Source of the DNA: Macrophomina tecta
Taxonomy: Eukaryota > Ascomycota > Dothideomycetes > Botryosphaeriales > Botryosphaeriaceae
Length of the DNA stretch: 64,000 nt
Reading direction: 5' to 3'
NCBI GenBank assembly: GCA_024180945.1
Contig: JAKSGN010000041.1
Coordinates: 2,666,001 to 2,730,000 of the forward strand
Under the pieces are notes generated by a model. That model was not told where the DNA came from. It worked only from the letters and a program-made list of their open reading frames with translations, and searched no databases. Each line of letters opens with the position of its first letter. The stretch's first letter is position 1. This document shows positions 1 through 10,530 of this stretch, piece after piece. Both the position numbers and the translations under genes were made by a program.

Positions 1-23
1 ATTCCTAGTCGCACGCCGTCACC

Positions 24-1581
24 ATGTTCAAGACCACCGACGCCCTTACCATCCTCGCCCTCAGCGGCGCCGCCAATGCCTTCTGGCGCATGCCCTGCCG
101 TGGCCGCACCGGCCTCGCCCGTATTGACCCCATTGTCGACACCGGCGTCGTCTCCAGCCACGCCCACGCCATCCATGGCGGCAGCAACTTCGGCATGAGC
201 ATCGGCTATGCCGACCTGGTGGATTCAAGCTGCACTTCTTGCCAGGCCACCCAGGACAAGTCGGCTTACTGGTACGTAGCTCGGCCGGGACGAGGTGCGA
301 CGCAGCGCTGATATGAAGAACAGGACTCCTTCGCTGCACTTCATGTACCCTAACGGCACCACCGTCGTTGTCGACCAGGTCGGTGGTATGCTTGCGTAAG
401 TACCAAAGGCAACCACGTAGTCCTCGTGCGCTGACTTGCCATACAGCTACTACCTCCTGTACGGAGATAATGTCAAGGCGTTCCCCAAGGGCTTCCGCAT
501 GCTCGCTGGCGACGTTCGTCAGCGCAACTTCACCCTGCCCGTCCCTGACCCGGATAAGCCGTGGAGCGGCGATGACGCGACCCAGAAGGCCCTCGAGCAG
601 AAGGCTGTTGGCTTCAACTGCCTGCACTACGACGTGAACCCGCCTGAGGCCACCCTCTACCGCCACTTCCTTCCCGACAAGGCTTTCTTGGACGAGAACT
701 GCTCCAGCGGTCTCCGCCTCGAGATGATGTTCCCGTCGTGCTGGAACGGCAAGGACCTTGACTCGGATGACCACAAGTCCCACATGGCCTATCCCGACCA
801 GACCATCACTGGCACCTGCCCCGAGGGCTTTGAGACCCGCCTCATTTCGCTGATGTACGAGACCATCTGGGCGACCAACGACTTCATCGGCGTGGATGGA
901 GAATTCGTCTTGTCCTACGGTGACCCCACCGGCTACGGATACCACGGTGACTTTATGTCCGGCTGGGACGAAGACTTCCTTCAGCAGGCCGTCGACACTT
1001 GCACCAACGAGAGCGGCAGGGTCGAGGACTGCCCGCTTTTCACCCTGCAGGACGAGTCGGACATGCTGGACTGCAAGTTCCCCGTCCCCGAGGTGCTGGA
1101 GGAGGAGAACTGCGCCGGACCCACCGACGGCCTTTGCGGCAACGTCCCGATCCAGTACGGCCCCGGCTACGCTTCGACCCACGCTGCTCAGACCTCGCCC
1201 CCGCCGATCTCGACCACCACGCATGCCAGCACGCCGCTTGTGCCCACTCTCTCCTACTCGACCGGTCGCGAGTCGTTCGCGTCCGACCAGTACGGTGGCG
1301 GTGTCACCGTCAACAAGATCGCCGGTGCCGGTACTGCTACTCCTTCGACCATTGCCTTCCCTGCCACGACTCCGGCGCCGAGCTACCCCAACGGCGATGA
1401 GGACGGCGAGATCATCTCGACCACGACCTACACCAGCAACGGCGCCGTCTACGAGGTTGCGATTGAGGAGGAGATCATCTACGTCACCGCTACTGGTGCG
1501 GCGCCAACTCCTGCGGCCAAGCACAAGCGCCACATGCACCACGGCCACCACAACCGCCGCGAGCACGGCCTCCTCGCATAG
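24..1581 (+). CDS. Secreted DUF1996 domain protein with His-rich tail
   Basis: Exons 24-271, 324-395 and 447-1581 give 484 residues. Both introns are about 51 nt with GTACGT/GTAAGT donors and CAG acceptors, and the frame is continuous. The start lies in CACCATG. Residues 1-19 are a signal peptide ending in ANA. The body matches the fungal DUF1996 family, including the conserved SSHAHAIHGGSNFG segment and many Cys. DUF1996 proteins are extracellular and of unknown activity; some relatives carry WSC carbohydrate-binding domains, but I see none here. After about residue 345 the chain is rich in Ser/Thr/Pro, as expected of an O-glycosylated stalk, and it ends in a basic tail with about seven His (HKRHMHHGHHNRREHG). 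The family call is firm; the function is unknown. A 501-codon antisense ORF over the same region is a codon-bias shadow. Confidence 0.85.
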
Positions 1582-3475
1582 AGGGGGCAGTGGGTCTCGA
1601 TGAGTGCAGTACCGGCATTTGGAGAGGTGTTCCGGGCATAGTGGGAGTGCTTCTTTTGATTATTCACGTGGAACGAAAAGAAGTGGGATAGGCTTGGTGT
1701 TTTTCTGACTTTACTATAACCCCCCCTTTTTCTTTTCCTGAGCTTCTACCTGCGTACATCAGACCAGTCGCCCCCCTTTGTTGGGCCGGGCTGCGCCTGG
1801 CCTGAGAAGGACGTATACTTTTGAGTTGTATAAATTTTTTGCATCCGTTCTTAAATAAGTCGGCAATGCCTGCATCACATCGGAAGGGCTCGCGCCAGCT
1901 CGGCGCTGGTGTAGCTAGATTTTAGCAACACTTTAACGATGATTATGCTTGACTGTGTTTCGATTCGACAGTGGCCTTGACGTCGCAGTGTTTTAGCGCA
2001 TGCCGTTGGCAGCCCTACGCCACCGGGGCATGCAGCGGCGCCGGCGTGTCGGCACCACGTGTTTCCCCCTCCGTGTCTGCTCTCTCGCGACTCCCGCCCA
2101 TCCTTGTCCTGCACGCAAGTACACGCGCCTGTAGAACGCAACGCCGCAGCTGACCGGTGGCGATCGCGAAAGCCGGCTAATGCAACTGATTAGCTACCAG
2201 CGGACTCCGGGGTTTGCTCCGACCTATTGTGTGGGCTGTGTGGGCCTCAGGATGTGCTCCGCCCCAATCCATCCATAGCCCACAACAGCGCGCGCTCTTC
2301 TCTCCACCATGCTGCCGGGGCGTGGCTGGTCAGCCGGCATGACGGGATTAGCAAACGGTTAAAAGAACAGCTGCCTGCCGTGTGGCGCGCCATCGGGATG
2401 CTCGCGCCAGCCCTGCCCACTACCGCGCGTCGTCGCTGCCTACCCAGAGTGGCAACTAGATGCACTCCCTGCCCTACCCTGCGCCAGCTGCGGCGACCAG
2501 ACCAATCTCCTCAGCTCGCCCGGCATCTGCTCACTGACAACGCCTTTGCCTCTACTCAGCCCTACCGGCAAAGTCGTTGCGCTCCCCGAAGGCCAGGCTC
2601 CGTAACGCTTGTATAAGAGGGCACCAAGCCTGCTCGCATCACATCTCGTCACCCCGGCACGCTTACGCCGGGATCGATACCAACACGAGCCGCTCTCAAG
2701 CCTCAGCAGCTCCAGTTTTGAGCAGGTTCTGCGGCTCAAATTGTTGCTGCCCACCGCCCGTCGCTAAACGTTCCGATTGCAGCGCCTACATCGGATCGCC
2801 GTCCCACCGCGAGGCTGTACTTCAGCCGGCTCATCCAGTGCAACCATCGGCTTTCGCTCTGCGGGGGAATGTCCGCATCCTTCTGACCACCCCCCCCGCT
2901 CTCCCACTCCGTTTGCGGCTCCAGCGGCTTGAATACGATCGGGGCTGCTCGGTAAGACCAGTACGCATACGGGGGGCTCCGTCGATTGAGCCGCATGATC
3001 AGATCGAAGTTTGTCGCTTTGCATCTTCATTGTGTGCAGACACGTCTGCCTGGACCGGTCTTATTTGTGTCATCGTGTTGGAGCCTGCAGGAAGCCGATT
3101 TACTCATTCCTGTGGCATTGCGGCTCTGAGAAGTGGAGGCGCTGCTGCATAAACAAAGACGTACGCCCCGCAGTTTGTGAGAGTTCATCGGCTTTCCCCA
3201 CTCGCGACCTCAGTGATTGCACCAACGTGGTCAATCGTTCGTGCTCAAGGCATCCATACTCGTACCGCAGCAGGAGCACACTGTCACGAAACACGGGATA
3301 GCTGAAACTACACAGTCAACAGAATTACCGCCTAGAAGCTTTGCAGGCAGCTTTCCGAACAGGCAGCGTCTGCACCAGTTTGAGTCATCTGTGGAGACAC
3401 ATAAAGTTTCCGTCAGGCTGCTAAAATATCCAGTACCACTGCCTAGGCAACTCCATTCCGCTACCACGCTTACCC
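1582..3475. other. Intergenic region, no gene seen
   Basis: About 1.9 kb between the DUF1996 gene and the BCS1-like gene. Only short, unrelated ORFs are present on both strands and none shows a domain motif or a convincing spliced extension. It must hold the terminator of the upstream gene (a T-rich stretch around 1700-1735) and the promoter of the downstream one. Confidence 0.5.
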
Positions 3476-5227
3476 ATGGATCTGAGAAGGCTCCGGGGTG
3501 CTCTTGATTCCTCAACTGAGGCGATTAACGGCACCGCCGCAAACCTCACTGAGCTACCCAGCAATATTCTAGAAGCCTTTATTCCTGGCTATGGGCTAAT
3601 ATCAAGATTCATCCTTGATGCATTCGGCTTTGACATTGGTCTGGTGGTTTCCCTTGGCCTGCTAGTCTTCGCAGTCGTCACTTCAATTACCTACATATGG
3701 AGCAAGGCATTTTCTCTATTCCAGGACTACTACATGTCCAACATCTACATTGACGATTCGGATGATCTCTACGACTCCGTCCTGGAATGGATTGCCGAAC
3801 AGCGCATGTCGAAGGTTTCGCGCTCTATCAAGGCGGTGACGCGCTACGGTGTTTCTCATACGGAAGCCGAGGACAGTGATGGGGCTATGGACGAGCAAGG
3901 GATCTTCAACTATGGCAAGTGGTCCGCTAAAATCCCTCCTCGCTACGAGCCTTACTTTGGCAGTCATCGTTTCTGGCACGACGGACGGCTCTTCATGTTT
4001 GACCGCTCGCGCCGAGAGGTAGCGCCCAATCCCTACCAACCAAATCGCAGGGAGGAGGAACTCATCAAGCTGTCTTGTATTGGGCGAAGTACTGCGCCCA
4101 TTAAGGTTCTCTTGGACCATATAAAGCTGTGGTCAATCGACAAGGAAACCGCAATGACGGTGATTCGCAGACCAGCAAGCAAGGATCGTTCAAGATACGC
4201 CGGTGCTTGGGATCGCCTCAGAGCTAAGCCTTCTCGCCCCATGGACACTGTGGCTCTTGATCCAATCCAGAAGGAGAAGGTCATTGCCGACATCAACGAG
4301 TATCTACATCCCTCCAGCCCCCGTTGGTATGCCATTCGTGGTATCCCTTACCGCCGCGGATATCTCTTCCATGGGCCACCTGGTGTTGGCAAGACAAGCT
4401 TGGCGTATGCCCTTGCCGGCATCTTCGGACTGGACATCTACAACATATCCTTGCTCGAGCCCACCCTGACGGAGTCTGATCTCAACCGCCTTTTTAACAA
4501 CCTTCCGCAGCGCTGCATTGTCCTTCTCGAGGACATCGATAGTGCTGGTCTGCTCCGCGATGAAAAAAGCGACACTGATGACACTGTGGATCCTAACAAG
4601 AAGAAGGAAGAATTCAGCGCCGAGACACTTGCCAAAGCCCTCACCACGGCGAATCGCAAGCAGAAGCAAGCAGAGGACAATAAGCAAGGCATTTCCCTCT
4701 CCGGCCTCCTCAACGCCATCGACGGTGTCGCTACCCACGAGGGCCGCGTCCTCGTCATGACTACCAACCATCCTGAGAAGCTCGATGATGCTCTAATCCG
4801 TCCCGGCCGCGTCGACATGCAAGTCGAGTTCAGCCTGGCCACTCGTGACCAGATGCGCGACATCTTCGTCCGCATGTACTCTCCCGACGAAGACGCCCAT
4901 TCACCGCACAGTAGCCGTAAGCAGATGACGAATACCCGTGCCAAACTCGTCTCGAACGGCGCACCGAAGGCGAACGGCAATGAGAAGGTCGCGCCGAAGC
5001 TGCCCTTCTCGACCGCAGTCCCGGCGCTGTCGAGAGACGAGCTTCGTCATTTGGCGGATGAGTTTGCTGCTCAGATACCTGAGGGCAAGCTCTCGCCGGC
5101 TGAGATACAGAACTTCCTCCTCACGCGCAAGAAGGATCCCGAGAGGGCGCTGAAGGAGGTCGAGGAGTGGAGCCAGGCCCTGTTGGAGGCGAAGGAGAAG
5201 AAGGCAAAGGTCGTGAGGGTGCAGTGA
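3476..5227 (+). CDS. BCS1-like mitochondrial AAA ATPase
   Basis: Single exon, 583 residues. A transmembrane segment at about residues 54-75 is followed by the BCS1 N-terminal domain (roughly 80-270) and then one AAA module: Walker A GPPGVGKTS at 300-308, Walker B IVLLEDID, sensor-1 Asn in VMTTNHPEKLD, and arginine-finger region IRPGRVD. Bcs1 proper is an inner-membrane translocase that inserts the Rieske protein into complex III and is about 450-480 residues. This protein is longer, with a charged Lys-rich insert after Walker B and an extended C-terminus ending in Lys/Glu-rich helices. It is therefore more likely one of the BCS1-like paralogues common in filamentous fungi than Bcs1 itself. 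The substrate is unknown. Confidence 0.9.
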   Translation: MDLRRLRGALDSSTEAINGTAANLTELPSNILEAFIPGYGLISRFILDAFGFDIGLVVSLGLLVFAVVTSITYIWSKAFSLFQDYYMSNIYIDDSDDLYDSVLEWIAEQRMSKVSRSIKAVTRYGVSHTEAEDSDGAMDEQGIFNYGKWSAKIPPRYEPYFGSHRFWHDGRLFMFDRSRREVAPNPYQPNRREEELIKLSCIGRSTAPIKVLLDHIKLWSIDKETAMTVIRRPASKDRSRYAGAWDRLRAKPSRPMDTVALDPIQKEKVIADINEYLHPSSPRWYAIRGIPYRRGYLFHGPPGVGKTSLAYALAGIFGLDIYNISLLEPTLTESDLNRLFNNLPQRCIVLLEDIDSAGLLRDEKSDTDDTVDPNKKKEEFSAETLAKALTTANRKQKQAEDNKQGISLSGLLNAIDGVATHEGRVLVMTTNHPEKLDDALIRPGRVDMQVEFSLATRDQMRDIFVRMYSPDEDAHSPHSSRKQMTNTRAKLVSNGAPKANGNEKVAPKLPFSTAVPALSRDELRHLADEFAAQIPEGKLSPAEIQNFLLTRKKDPERALKEVEEWSQALLEAKEKKAKVVRVQ

Positions 5228-5882
5228 GTAGTGCAGGAGGTTTGCACGTTGGGTCTCGAGGGTCTGGTAACAGACAGCACGATGAGCACTCGGTGCAATG
5301 CGAGAGAGTGTACGGGAAGCTTCCGCCAGGAGAGAAGCTGCGACTCATCATGATCCGGGGTTCCGCCGCCGTTCAGACACCTTTCTTATGTTTCGGTCAT
5401 TATGGAGGCGAGAAAAAAAAGAGTTGGCTCAACATCATATCTTACCGAGTTGCTGTTAGATTGGCTCGCAACAAGAAAACTGCGGTATCACGGGTGCGGT
5501 TTGGCAATAGGTGGCTTCTAGGGTTCCTTCAAAAATGGCTTTAGTGCCATTCTCGTCTTCTCTGCTTCTTCCTGCCATTCTAATGTTATTCTCTTTTCGA
5601 AATTTAGCTCGTCAAGCATACTCTCGGGGGGTTGGTAGGTGATTCAAAGACGAGGTGGCCAGCAAGCAAGGGGTGCTCTTTACCTTAATTTGTTTCCACC
5701 GGAAGACGGTCTAGTGGGGAGCAATTCAAACTGTAGGACAACAGACTTCACAGTTTCCTCCAGCAATTCGCTCGTACGTTGTTTTTGGTGGTGTCTGCAT
5801 GGACTGGAGCTATGGGAGAGATGGCTGGATCAGCGGAATAGCTTTCGATAGACCAGTTTGTCAAACGTGATGCTTTGGAGTC

Positions 5883-5919
<37 letters not shown>

Positions 5920-6172
5920 TAGTATTTGAGAACTCCTTATCCATTAAAGCCCAAAATAAGCAAAATAAGGTATTGCTGACTGCCAAACAGCCAGGCGTTC
6001 TCCTGACCCCACATACAAGTTTTTCTTCTCATACCAACTTACTTCCTCCTTACCCCCAGCCCGCATCTGTTCGAGACACCGGTCCACTTTGTTACAAACC
6101 AACTCCCTTAAACTCCTTTCCATCTCCCCCTTACTAGTGCCGCCCAAGACACTCACAGATTCCCTTCCCCCA
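5228..6172. other. Convergent intergenic region with long poly(T)
   Basis: The region between two convergent genes. It contains an uninterrupted run of 30 T at 5887-5916. I see no gene. On the bottom strand the run would be poly(A) beyond the 3' end of the acetyltransferase gene. Confidence 0.5.
5887..5916. repeat. Poly(T) tract, 30 nt
   Basis: Uninterrupted T homopolymer read directly from the sequence. It lies between the 3' ends of the BCS1-like and GNAT genes. The exact length may be affected by sequencing or assembly slippage. Confidence 0.95.
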
Positions 6173-6844
6173 TCACTTTGATCCCGTCATCACCTTTCCC
6201 GGCCTCACCATCATCAACGTCTCATACTCCTGTCCCTCGATCGTCACGACAAACGCGTCCCGCCGCTCGAAACCCAACCTCCGATACGTCGACAGGCCCT
6301 CCGGACTCGCCTCAAGATACGCGTCGTACTGCGCGTTGTCCGGATTTGCCGTCAACACGTGCTCGATCAGCCTCGTCGCGGCGCCGCGGCGCTGGTGCGC
6401 GGGGTGCGTAGCGAGCAGCTCGAGGTACCAGTGCGGCTTCGTCCCCATGCACGCCTCGTGCCGCTTCGTCAGCTCGGGGAAGTAGGCGTGGAAGAGGGCG
6501 GCGTCGCAGTCGGCCGGGAGGTCGGCCGGGTGCTGGACGGTGGACGCGGGCGAGGTGCCCTGCATGGGGCGCAGCCATTTGGCGAAGGCGACGATGCGCG
6601 CGGAGGCGGAGGAGGCGGAGAAGGTGGGCGTGGCGGTGCCGTCGGCGTACTCGACCAGGTTGTAGAAGGCCGCGCCCGGCTGGTGCTGCAGCTCGTGCGC
6701 GATGCTGTCGCACCACCACCGGCGGACCGCGGGCGTGTCCGGGAAGCAGACGCGGCCGAAGAGGTTGGTGGAGAAGGCGGCGAAGTAGATGGAGGCGAGA
6801 GCGGGGACGTCGCTGAGTTTGGTGGGTTGGACTTTGAAGGGCAT
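6173..6844 (-). CDS. GNAT-family N-acetyltransferase
   Basis: Single exon, 223 residues. The N-terminal part (FKVQPTKLSDVPALASIYFAAF) resembles the opening strand and helix of fungal GNAT proteins. The acetyl-CoA binding motif A is visible as LATHPAHQRRGAATRLIEHVL at about residues 145-165, with the Q/R-x-x-G-x-A/G loop QRRGAA. It is followed by the motif B region ASPEGLSTYRRLGFERRD. Proteins of this kind transfer an acetyl group from acetyl-CoA to an amine; the substrate cannot be told from sequence. The gene is very GC-rich, so long antisense ORFs appear over it. An AT-rich leader with repeated TCTG/TCTC units lies directly upstream of the start. Confidence 0.82.
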   Translation of the reverse strand: MPFKVQPTKLSDVPALASIYFAAFSTNLFGRVCFPDTPAVRRWWCDSIAHELQHQPGAAFYNLVEYADGTATPTFSASSASARIVAFAKWLRPMQGTSPASTVQHPADLPADCDAALFHAYFPELTKRHEACMGTKPHWYLELLATHPAHQRRGAATRLIEHVLTANPDNAQYDAYLEASPEGLSTYRRLGFERRDAFVVTIEGQEYETLMMVRPGKVMTGSK

Positions 6845-8165
6845 TTTTTTTTTCTTGCTCTCTTCTCTGTCTGTCTGTCTCTCTCTATTTTCTCAGAGCT
6901 TTTGGCAATCGGAGAACTGCGTGCTGAGGATGGTGGGATGATTCCCGTGATGTGCCTTTTGATGATGGAGGCTCGCGAGTGTTGACAGGTATGGGAAAGA
7001 CAGAGATGAGCGACCCCGCAATGACGATGATGGCAACTGGGATGATAGAAATACAGCAGACACAAGAAGGGGAAAGAATTTAATTTGGGTTGAAAACGCT
7101 ATCCCGACAATTCTTATATATTCTTGGACAAACTGGAGTACACCGTGTAGGATGCCGCGACACCGCTCGGTGTCTAGACACAGCTTTCAAGCCGCGGCAG
7201 CAATTCTTGGCAAGCGAAAGACACTGGGTGTGATGGGGATGCAGTGGTTGGAAAGCGCTTAAAGCGGTGCCCTTGATTGGCGAGGGCGCGGCGCCTTATA
7301 TGGCAAAGCGGTGGCGGGGGGCATGCCGAACGCGTTAGCTGCGCATGATGCGGATCCTAGCCGTGCGGTTCGGTCGTGATATCAGGTGAGCTGCGAGAAG
7401 TGGTGCCAGGCCTTCGTGTGCCCACCAGTGCGACAGTTGTGGTTTTGTATGCCAAATTCATCAGTGTTGTCTGCGATGCGCCTGTAGCTCTGTAGTTTGA
7501 ACTTTTAGGTGTTGGTCCATCCAACTCAGTGAACGCACGTAAGCGCCGTGGCGCCCGAGCGCAGCCTTACAGAACTACGAGGCCAAAGGGAGCTGTTCCT
7601 GCGGCATCCGCCGAAAGACGCGGGATGGTCTTGCTCCCCATGTGCAATTGCCAGCATCTCCTTATTGATGGGCTCGGTTTACCTACGTGCACTTGTAGAT
7701 CACTGACCACTACGCTGGGCGACGAATCCAAGCCCGCGGTACGCTCATTCCTTCGCACGCACGCACTTATGATACCCCCGACATGGTCAGCGGATGTGAC
7801 TGAACTGTGCCGCCTGCATGAGCCTCCGCTTGGCTGTAATCTTCGGCTGACTTAATAGATTGTCGCGCCTGTATTCCTCTGGCAAATTCCGGTCGAACCG
7901 CCCGCATGCGCCTGATAATTGGACTGTCAAGGGTGTTTTCTGGAGCAGGGGCCATGGGTAGCATCCGAACGTCGAGATGCATGCGTGCCACGCGATTGAT
8001 TCTAATGAAGCGCAGAGTAAGCTTTCGGACCGTGGCCGTTGCAATGGAAGGATGGCCCCCTGACGAAGGATTCGGAAGTTAGCGTGTACGTTGGGATAAT
8101 AGATAAGTGGGATGCGACAGCATTTTCGTGGGAAGCTGGTGCCATCCCGTCAAAGTCCTATCAGC
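6845..8165. other. Divergent intergenic region, no gene seen
   Basis: About 1.3 kb between the divergently oriented acetyltransferase and F-box genes. ORFs here are short and show no recognisable motif. It presumably contains both promoters; I could not identify specific sites. Confidence 0.45.
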
Positions 8166-9314
8166 ATGCTCTCGGCGGGGGAAGCTGTGCTGGGAAACCC
8201 CAACTTGCTCGAAAATATCCTTCTTTACTGCCCTCCTGCCACTATCATTCATGCGCAAAGAGTATGTCGCAGCTGGTGCACGATCATACATGCCTCGCCG
8301 CTCCTTCAACAAGAGCTCTTCTTCCGGCCAAAGCCCCGGACTGTCAATGAGCTTGGTTCGACCGTGTGGCAGTACAATCCGTTACTCTTCATGGCTTTTC
8401 CTTCGTGGTTTACGCATCCTCGTAATCGCTACCACATGCCTGATGTGAGAGCGTTCGAGGAAATGGACTGGAACAGGAATCCACAGCGGCACAAGGCCTT
8501 CACGAGGGCGGAAGCAAGTTGGCGACGTATGCTCCCCACGCAACCTGCTATTGAAGTCCTGGAAATCGTCAACTTCAGCCACGGGAAGAAGGTTGATGGA
8601 TTAAGCAACGACGTGGCGTACATTGAGGACGGTCTCCGCATGGGCGTCCTCTACGACCTTACCGAAGGTCATATATCGCGCCATGTTATGAGCTCCTTTG
8701 CCGTCATTTGGCCCACCGAAGAGCAGGTTTTTCACGCCGACATCACTTTAGGGTACCATGAAGACGACGCCGACCGCAAGCGGAGAGAGGACAATGAGAA
8801 GCCGCCACCTCCTCCATCGCCGCCACAACGACCAACACCTGTTCCTATCAAGACAGGCACCCACGAAGACGCGACTGTGAATATTGAACCTCTCAGTCCT
8901 CCCTTGCCCTCACCCTGGGTGATCGGATCCCTGGTCTCGACGAGAATTAGAGAGGAAGATGAGAACGAGGCTGGTCCGACCGAGGGCGAGGAGGCGGAGC
9001 ACGAGGAATACTACGACGACAAGAGTGACGTCATCTCCGATGATGGAACCGATTCACTGTGTGGCCAGACGAACTACGGCCATCACGTTACGTTGGTGCT
9101 TGCGCATGTGCAGCAGGTGCACCCCGGATCGTTTCCTCGTCATCGGAGGTGGAGGAGTCAAGGCCAGGAGGCCGTCGCGATTCATATGGGGAAGTACAGA
9201 TATCGGGAACATGGGGGCCCTTGGCAAGATGTAGAGGCCGAGATGGAGACTATAGCAGAGGCCAGGACTGAGCCAAAGAAGGAACAGAAGGATTCTAAGC
9301 TCGCACTTGCCTAA
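8166..9314 (+). CDS. F-box domain protein
   Basis: Single exon. I start at the second in-frame Met (382 residues) because the F-box follows it directly; an earlier Met at 8112 would add 18 residues. The N-terminal segment NLLENILLYCPPATII followed by HAQRVCRSW matches fungal F-boxes (Leu/Pro-rich helix, then the R-V-C-R-x-W motif). In this family the F-box binds Skp1, placing the protein as a substrate adaptor of an SCF ubiquitin ligase. The remainder has no repeat domain that I recognise. The middle (about residues 205-240) is Pro-rich and low complexity, followed by an acidic stretch with EEYYDDKSD, and the C-terminus is Lys/Glu-rich. The substrate is unknown. Confidence 0.75.
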   Translation: MLSAGEAVLGNPNLLENILLYCPPATIIHAQRVCRSWCTIIHASPLLQQELFFRPKPRTVNELGSTVWQYNPLLFMAFPSWFTHPRNRYHMPDVRAFEEMDWNRNPQRHKAFTRAEASWRRMLPTQPAIEVLEIVNFSHGKKVDGLSNDVAYIEDGLRMGVLYDLTEGHISRHVMSSFAVIWPTEEQVFHADITLGYHEDDADRKRREDNEKPPPPPSPPQRPTPVPIKTGTHEDATVNIEPLSPPLPSPWVIGSLVSTRIREEDENEAGPTEGEEAEHEEYYDDKSDVISDDGTDSLCGQTNYGHHVTLVLAHVQQVHPGSFPRHRRWRSQGQEAVAIHMGKYRYREHGGPWQDVEAEMETIAEARTEPKKEQKDSKLALA

Positions 9315-10530
9315 GGTGTATCTTTCTGGGATTGCATTGCAAACGTTAGCGTTTGATCTCTTTTCTGTTTAGGATTCGGAACCCTGTAGAGATATTCTTT
9401 CCTGCGTTATCCACCTAGCTTTTGGATTTGTAGCCCCGATTGTTAGCATCGTACATGGACCATGCACATTTTTTACACTGCCAGGACAAGAGGAGTCCCC
9501 CGCATGTTGAATTACCAGTCTCTTTATATGGGCTTCCAGGTGTGCGGTCCAGGTGCGGCACTAAGAACAAGACGAGGCTCGTTGCAGAAGCATAGCAATA
9601 GAGCAGCCGCTACTTCGCATAATTAGGATGACAAACAGACAGACAGAGAGAGAGAGAGAGAGAGAGCGTCAAGACTCGTGCTCCGGTATGCATCGAAATC
9701 AAATTCCTGAGTTTGAAAACGGCAAAGTCGTATCGTACTGTGTAGCGCTAGCAAGTTGCACAGAGCGATCTATAATTGCGTGAGAACAGGTTGATATTTC
9801 GCACTGAGTGTGGTGGCCTTCATCGGACTGCTGGCAAGGATTTTGTGGCCACGAAGTCTCGCGCTATCTCCGTCATACTTTGCCTTCCAAACTGCACAAG
9901 AGTCAGCTGCACGCGTTAGGCCAGAGGTTGCCATCCTCGAAACTTGTGGAGTGGCCAGCTGATCCCCGGAGGCGCAAAAGTAAGCGGCCAATCAAGTTTA
10001 GCGGGACGGTAGAGCGGTCGTTCGTGATGGATTTACATAGAGCTTCAAGCCCGACGGTCGGCTATCGCGTTGCAACCCACAGCTTCGCGCTCGTAATATA
10101 CGCCTGGCTCGCCCCTCTCGCCCGACAGCGTCGTCGAAGCAGCTCTGGATAGGATTGTTGTGGATTGGTTGTCGTGGGCGGGGCGGTTGATTAGGCGGGC
10201 GCCAAGCGGCAGGGTTCCGTGCATGACGACCGCAGCTTCGAAACAGCAGCTTGCCCAACCCACCTACATACCTCATCAACCTCCGGGTGCATGCTTGGTC
10301 TTCGTCCTCAGCTCAAGCCCCGGCCCTCTCTCCTCGACCTAGTGTCAAAGACCGCCACCTCCTCCACCGCTCGCCCCTCCACGCCATTGCATTCCGAGCT
10401 TGACGAGGACGACGAACGTCCACCGCCCTACGAGGTCCCACTTCCCGACTCGCCCCAGCACACGCGCTCCCGACAGCTCATCAACCCTTTAAGCTCGCCC
10501 GCTGACGCCAATCCGTCTACAGTGCTCAAG
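9315..10530. other. Intergenic region and VMA1 leader
   Basis: About 1.2 kb. A (GA)n microsatellite lies near 9645-9666, preceded by (GACA)n. From 10219 to the VMA1 start the leader is open and in frame with VMA1 (see findings). No separate gene is evident. Confidence 0.45.
9645..9666. repeat. (GA)n microsatellite
   Basis: About eleven GA units following a short (GACA)n run, read directly from the sequence. Confidence 0.9.

Noticed and set aside
61..1566. A 501-codon open frame on the - strand
   Set aside because: Antisense to the DUF1996 gene; Val/Gly/Arg-rich without motifs, and it crosses that gene's introns.
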